From NCBI GenBank assembly GCA_965275915.1, contig CBDHYI010000002.1, positions 124,001 through 188,000 on the forward strand: 64,000 nt of DNA, read 5' to 3'. The DNA is from JBDWFY01 sp965275915 (GTDB lineage: Bacteria; Pseudomonadota; Alphaproteobacteria; Rhizobiales; Stappiaceae). A program made the translations under genes and the position numbers. Below, one piece after another: positions 60,041-64,000 of this stretch (the stretch's first letter is position 1; every line of letters starts with the position of its first letter). The notes under the pieces are model-generated. The model worked only from the letters and a program-made list of their open reading frames with translations, made no database searches and was not told the origin of the DNA.

Positions 60041-61066
60041 ATGAACCAGATCCTGCACGATTTCCGAAGCGATACTGTGACCCGGCCTTCCCAGGAGATG
60101 CGGCGCGCCATTGCAGAGGCCGACGTTGGTGACGACGTGTTTGGCGATGATCCGACCGTACACCGCCTGGAAGCGGTTGCCGCTGAAATGGCCGGGAAAG
60201 AAGCCGCCCTGTTTGTGTCCTCCGGCACGCAGGCAAATCTTACGGCCCTGATGTCTCACTGCGCGCGCGGCGAGGAATACATCGTCGGCCAGATGCAGCA
60301 CAATTATCGATGGGAGGCCGGCGGTGCTGCGGTTCTTGGCAGCATCCAGCCGCAGCCGCTGCCCAATCAGCCCGACGGCACGCTCCGTCTTGACGATATC
60401 GAAGCCAATATCAAACCGGACGATTCGCATTTTGCCATCACGCGCCTGCTGTCGCTGGAAAATACGATCGGCGGCCAGATTCTTCCGCTCACATATATGG
60501 CCGATGCCACCGCCCTTGCCCGCAGGCACGGGCTGTCGTGCCACCTCGATGGCGCGCGCGCTTTCAACGCGGTCACGGGGCTCAATGTCTCGTTGTCCGA
60601 ACTGGTCGCGGACTTCGATACCGTGTCTTTGTGTCTGTCCAAGGGACTGGGCGCGCCGGTGGGATCGGTCCTGGTTGGATCGCAGGATCTTATCGCCCGC
60701 GCACGCCGGTTGCGAAAGATGCTCGGCGGTGGCATGCGTCAGGCGGGCATTCTGGCAGCTGCAGGTCTTTTTGCGCTTGAGAACAATGTTGAGCGCCTGG
60801 CGGTCGATCACGCAAACGCAGCCCGCCTGGCGGAGGGACTGGGGGCTTTTTCAGCGCTGAAAGTCTCCAGACCTCAAACCAACATTTTCTGGGTTGATGT
60901 CGATGAGGCCAGCGCATCCGCGTTTGCCGCCTATCTTAATGATCAGGGCATCGCGGTCACCAGCCTCTATGGCGGCACGCGCCAGCGATGGGTGACGCAT
61001 CTGGATGTGAACGAGAGGAATGTTGAAGAGGCCCTGAAAATCGTAGAGCGCTTCTTCAATCAATAA
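60041..61066 (+). CDS. ltaE: Low-specificity L-threonine aldolase
   Basis: A 341-residue PLP enzyme of the GLY1/LtaE group. It starts FRSDTVTRPSQEM, has DDVFGDDPTV near 31-40, HLDGARAFNAV near 168, and the Schiff-base lysine Lys201 in LCLSKGLGAPVGS. It splits L-threonine (and allo-threonine) to glycine and acetaldehyde; a Phe-serine or other beta-hydroxyamino acid substrate is possible. Isolated gene, divergent from the DUF805 gene, with two hairpins between it and dapD. Confidence 0.92.
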   Translation: MNQILHDFRSDTVTRPSQEMRRAIAEADVGDDVFGDDPTVHRLEAVAAEMAGKEAALFVSSGTQANLTALMSHCARGEEYIVGQMQHNYRWEAGGAAVLGSIQPQPLPNQPDGTLRLDDIEANIKPDDSHFAITRLLSLENTIGGQILPLTYMADATALARRHGLSCHLDGARAFNAVTGLNVSLSELVADFDTVSLCLSKGLGAPVGSVLVGSQDLIARARRLRKMLGGGMRQAGILAAAGLFALENNVERLAVDHANAARLAEGLGAFSALKVSRPQTNIFWVDVDEASASAFAAYLNDQGIAVTSLYGGTRQRWVTHLDVNERNVEEALKIVERFFNQ

Positions 61067-61089
61067 AAACACGCGGCAATAAGAAACAT

Positions 61090-61131
61090 TTGGGCCGCAC
61101 GCGAAGGCTTTGCCTGTCGGGTACGGCCCAA
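61090..61131. terminator. Stem-loop between ltaE and dapD
   Basis: TTGGGCCG (61090-61097) and CGGCCCAA (61124-61131) form an 8-bp perfect stem with a 26-nt loop. No T-run follows, so a rho-independent role is uncertain. It lies in the 137-bp convergent gap. Confidence 0.4.
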
Positions 61132-61152
61132 GAGAGAGCCGAGGGCAATTCT

Positions 61153-61170
61153 CGCGATCATTGGATCGCG
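61153..61170. terminator. Second stem-loop between ltaE and dapD
   Basis: CGCGATC (61153-61159) and GATCGCG (61164-61170) form a 7-bp perfect stem with a 4-nt loop. It too lacks a T-run. The pair of hairpins probably separates the two convergent genes. Confidence 0.4.
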
Positions 61171-61203
61171 CGAAATGTCCAAGCCTTTGTTTCTGCGCGT
61201 ATC

Positions 61204-62061
61204 CTAGTCGCGCAAAAGGTCGTTGATGGACGTTTTTGAACGGGTCTGTTCATCGACCCGTTTGACGATCACGGCGCAGTAAAGACCGGGCCCAGGATTG
61301 CCGTTCGGAAGCGGTTTGCCGGGCATGGTCCCGGGCACGACGACCGAATAAGCGGGGACTTCACCAACAAAAATCTCGCCTGTGGTCCGGTCGACGATCT
61401 TGGTCGAGGCGCTGATGAAAACGCCCATGGAGAGCACAGCCCCTTCACGGACGATCACGCCCTCGACCACCTCTGATCTTGCCCCGATAAAGCAGTTATC
61501 CTCTATGATGACAGGCCCCGCCTGCAGCGGCTCCAGAACGCCGCCGATTCCGACGCCACCGGACAGGTGAACGTTTTTGCCGATCTGTGCGCAGGAACCG
61601 ACCGTCACCCAGGTGTCGACCATGGTTCCTTCGTCAACATAAGCACCAAGATTGACAAAGGACGGCATAAGGACCGCGCCCTTGGCGACAAACGCCGACC
61701 GTCGGACGGTGCAGTTGGGCACAGCGCGAAAGCCTGCATCTTTGAACTCGGCAGGTCCCCAGCCGTTGAATTTTGACGGAACCTTGTCCCACCAGACGCT
61801 TTCATCCGGACCGCCTTTGATGACGTCCATGGGGTTCAGGCGGAACGAGAGGAGGACGGCCTTCTTAGCCCACTGATTGACAATCCAGTCACCGCCGCTT
61901 TTCTCAGCGACCCGAACCTGGCCCCGGTCAAGAAGGTCCAGGGCGGTTTCGACCGCCTGCCGAACATCGCCGCCTGTTTCGGTGCTTATCTCATCGCGTT
62001 TTTCGAAGGCCTCATCAATCGTGGCCGCGAGTTGGGCAATATCGGTTTGATTGAGACTCAT
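61204..62061 (-). CDS. dapD: 2,3,4,5-tetrahydropyridine-2,6-dicarboxylate N-succinyltransferase
   Basis: A 285-residue DapD. An N-terminal helical domain is followed by left-handed beta-helix hexapeptide repeats (about residues 100-240: VGSCAQIGKNVHLSGG, IGARSEVVEGVIV), and a C-terminal NDLLRD tail. It transfers succinyl from succinyl-CoA to tetrahydrodipicolinate on the way to meso-DAP and lysine. It partners DapE at 57600-58775. Divergent from the EamA transporter, in a 202-bp gap. Confidence 0.97.
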   Translation of the reverse strand: MSLNQTDIAQLAATIDEAFEKRDEISTETGGDVRQAVETALDLLDRGQVRVAEKSGGDWIVNQWAKKAVLLSFRLNPMDVIKGGPDESVWWDKVPSKFNGWGPAEFKDAGFRAVPNCTVRRSAFVAKGAVLMPSFVNLGAYVDEGTMVDTWVTVGSCAQIGKNVHLSGGVGIGGVLEPLQAGPVIIEDNCFIGARSEVVEGVIVREGAVLSMGVFISASTKIVDRTTGEIFVGEVPAYSVVVPGTMPGKPLPNGNPGPGLYCAVIVKRVDEQTRSKTSINDLLRD

Positions 62062-62263
62062 AAGACTGGCGCTCCCGTAGAGATTAGAAAACAGGCCGTG
62101 ACGGCAATTGATGCGGTGCTAGTGGGGCGTGCGTTCAAAGTCAATGCTCAGATGCCGTGTTCGGCCCATTTGAGGGCGGCTCCGGTCCACGGTGCGCTCC
62201 GCTATCTCGCCGGGATTTTATTTGCTAAGAGGTCTTACACTCTTTCCCGCCTGAGATGCATTC

Positions 62264-63169
62264 ATGGAAATCTGGATACCGATCACGATCGCGGCGGCCT
62301 TTCTGCAAAATGTCCGGTCGGCCTTGCAGAAGTATCTGAAAGGCCGTCTCTCGACCACCGGCGCTACGTTCGTACGGTTTGGATATGGTTTTCCTCTGGC
62401 GTTGCTGTATGCCGTCTTTCTGCACTGGGGAGCGGGAATGCCGATACCGGGGCCAACCGCGGATTTCTTTCTTTACATGGCCGCCGGCGGGTTATCCCAG
62501 ATCCTGGCGACCTTTCTTCTGGTGGCCCTTTTTTCTTATCGCAACTTTGCGGTCGGCACGGCTTACTCGAAGACGGAGCCGGTCCAGGCGGCTTTGTTCG
62601 GTCTTGTGCTGATCAATGAAAGACTGACGCCTGTCGCGGTCGCCGCGATCGGCATTGCGGTGGCGGGTGTCATGCTTATTTCCGTCGCCAGATCGCAGAT
62701 CAACGCAAGGGCGCTTGTTACGTCTCTGATCAGCCGATCGGCGGTGATCGGACTGTTATCGGGTGCGCTGTTCGGGATTTCCGCCGTTTGCTATCGCGGC
62801 GCGTCTCTGTCCCTTGGCGGCCCGGGGTTCCTGATGCAGGCCGCCTACACGCTGGCTGTGGTGACTCTGTTTCAGACCCTGGTCATGCTGCTTTACATGG
62901 CCGTTTTTGAGCGCGAACAGATCAGGGCGGTTCTTGATGCATGGCGTCCTGCCAGCCTCGTCGGCCTCGCCGGTGTCACCGGATCGGCATGTTGGTTCAC
63001 CGCCATGACACTTCAAAGCGCGGCCTTTGTGAAAGCGCTCGGCCAGATCGAACTGGTGTTCACCTTTGCGGCGTCGTGGCTTTTCTTCAAAGAGCGGACC
63101 AACGGTCTGGAGATTCTCGGGATCGGTTTTATCCTGAGCGGTATTTTGCTGCTTCTGCTCGGCCGCTGA
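62264..63169 (+). CDS. EamA/DMT-family transporter
   Basis: A 301-residue polytopic protein with ten hydrophobic segments in two EamA halves: YGFPLALLYAVFL, GLSQILATFLLVAL, VGTAYSKTEPVQAALFG and the second half from about residue 155, ending ILGIGFILSGILLLLLG. Exporters of small metabolites or amino acids are typical; substrate unknown. Convergent with the HAD gene (46-bp gap). Confidence 0.88.
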   Translation: MEIWIPITIAAAFLQNVRSALQKYLKGRLSTTGATFVRFGYGFPLALLYAVFLHWGAGMPIPGPTADFFLYMAAGGLSQILATFLLVALFSYRNFAVGTAYSKTEPVQAALFGLVLINERLTPVAVAAIGIAVAGVMLISVARSQINARALVTSLISRSAVIGLLSGALFGISAVCYRGASLSLGGPGFLMQAAYTLAVVTLFQTLVMLLYMAVFEREQIRAVLDAWRPASLVGLAGVTGSACWFTAMTLQSAAFVKALGQIELVFTFAASWLFFKERTNGLEILGIGFILSGILLLLLGR

Positions 63170-63214
63170 TGTGCCGAAGCGGAAACAGCCTTCGTCGCAA
63201 CGCGCCACTTGCGA

Positions 63215-63916
63215 TTATGTAAAGCCGTTCGCATCAACGATTTTTGTCAGAAACGCACCCAGATCGTCCGCCAGAAAGTCCACATGCGCTTCATCCCGGC
63301 CTTCCAGTTCCCAATCATCTCTGAAAACCTCCCGCATGCCCCTGGGTATGATCAGGGTCGTTGCCATACCCATCTGATGGGGCACCTCAAGATTTCTGGA
63401 CAAGTCTTCGAACATGCTCGATTTGGCGGGATCAATGCCGTTTTTTTCCATAAAGAGGTCGTAGGTTTCACGGTACGGCTTTGGCACCAGATCGGCCTCG
63501 ATAATACCGAAAATATCTTCGAAATGATCCGTAATTCCGAGGATATTGGCCACATTTTCAGCGTGTTTTCTGGTGCCGTTCGTCATGATGAAAAGTCGGC
63601 CGGGAAGCTTCCGGATCGCGTTTTTCAGTTTCGGGTCCGGCGGAATCACCGAATGATCGATGTCGTGCACATATTCCAGAAAGTCGTCCGGTTCGATGTC
63701 ATGCTCTATCATCAGCCCGCGAAGCGTCGTTCCGTATTTTTGGTAGTAGCCTTTTTGAAGGGTATGCGCGTCCGCTTCGGAAACACCGACGAGATTGCTG
63801 ACATAGAGCCGGATCTTTTCGTTAATCTGCGAAAACAGGTCCGTATGGGCCGGATAAAGCGTGTTATCGAGATCGAAGATCCACTCCGTAATTCCGGCAA
63901 ACCGCGAAAGCTCCAT
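63215..63916 (-). CDS. HAD-family pyrimidine 5'-nucleotidase-like protein
   Basis: A 233-residue HAD phosphatase of the Sdt1/pyrimidine-5'-nucleotidase group. Motif I FDLDNTLYP near residue 15, motif II IMTNGT near residue 110, motif III Lys in VPKPYRETY and motif IV FEDLSRNLEV. The LDNTLYP signature and cap are those of YjjG/Sdt1-like enzymes that dephosphorylate UMP/CMP; sequence alone does not prove it. A gene of this family next to dapD is common in Hyphomicrobiales. ATG 63916 is followed by MELSRFAGI. Confidence 0.85.
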   Translation of the reverse strand: MELSRFAGITEWIFDLDNTLYPAHTDLFSQINEKIRLYVSNLVGVSEADAHTLQKGYYQKYGTTLRGLMIEHDIEPDDFLEYVHDIDHSVIPPDPKLKNAIRKLPGRLFIMTNGTRKHAENVANILGITDHFEDIFGIIEADLVPKPYRETYDLFMEKNGIDPAKSSMFEDLSRNLEVPHQMGMATTLIIPRGMREVFRDDWELEGRDEAHVDFLADDLGAFLTKIVDANGFT

Positions 63917-64000
63917 TAAGCACCTGTCCTGTAAAACAATCCCGACGATTTCCCTATCTTACCCGCGGAGCGGTTTGGATTTGGTCAACGAAGGTCCGAA

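Noticed and set aside
1..64000. tRNA, rRNA, CRISPR array, transposase or phage genes
   Set aside because: I looked for T-loop-like GTTCRA...C patterns in the gaps, regular direct repeats and mobile-element proteins and found none.

Overview
The window looks like a chromosomal segment of an alphaproteobacterium, most likely of the order Hyphomicrobiales (Rhizobiales). The grounds are an Irr/ICE-type iron box in front of bacterioferritin, the dapD / dapE / truA / fmt / def neighbourhood, a Caulobacter/rhizobial-type cpa-tad pilus locus, and a glk-mgsA pair. Genus cannot be fixed from the sequence. Coding density is high. I see no rRNA, tRNA, CRISPR array, transposase or prophage gene.

Region by region. 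(1) 1-740: the end of a bfd-like ferredoxin gene and bacterioferritin, with an iron-responsive palindrome between them. (2) 786-4404, minus strand: a ynjBCD-type ABC transporter. (3) 4531-8637, minus strand: helicase hrpB, glucokinase and methylglyoxal synthase. (4) 8740-10675: two tandem DUF1194 (von Willebrand A-like) exported proteins, followed by about 0.9 kb of AT-rich non-coding DNA. (5) 11591-26834: a long nucleoside uptake and breakdown region. It holds a SorC-type regulator, a BMP-family nucleoside ABC transporter (binding protein, double ATPase, two permeases), cytidine deaminase, purine nucleoside phosphorylase, thymidine phosphorylase, phosphopentomutase and adenosine deaminase. 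After a small TetR/VOC divergon comes a three-gene cassette of a GTP-cyclohydrolase-II-like protein, a DUF1688 protein and uracil phosphoribosyltransferase. This is the gene set of the URC uracil catabolic pathway known mainly from yeast. (6) 26956-33759: carbohydrate genes (SDR dehydrogenase, ribokinase, phosphomannomutase/phosphoglucomutase, aldose 1-epimerase), a retropepsin-like protease, an acetylpolyamine amidohydrolase and a HAD hydrolase. (7) 34025-47571: an unusual PhnD-like protein with a Tyr/Pro/Gly/Asp-rich insert, then a complete tad pilus locus: two TadE-like pseudopilins, a separate pilus N-domain protein, Flp pilin, CpaA-F, TadB, TadC and TadD. (8) 47743-63916: housekeeping genes: aminopeptidase, MarR/NlpC-P60 pair, hydroxyacid dehydrogenase, RmuC, Def, MarC, Fmt, GNAT, TruA, DapE, threonine aldolase, DapD, an EamA transporter and a pyrimidine-5'-nucleotidase-like HAD protein.

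The most coherent story is region 5. Nucleosides are probably imported by the BMP transporter and deaminated by Cdd and Add. PunA and DeoA then cleave them, DeoB brings the sugar phosphate to ribose-5-phosphate, and the freed uracil is either salvaged by Upp or degraded by the URC-like enzymes. The second large functional unit is the Tad pilus, for surface attachment. Start codons were chosen from Shine-Dalgarno spacing and family length; where I moved a start inward from the longest reading frame, the entry says so.
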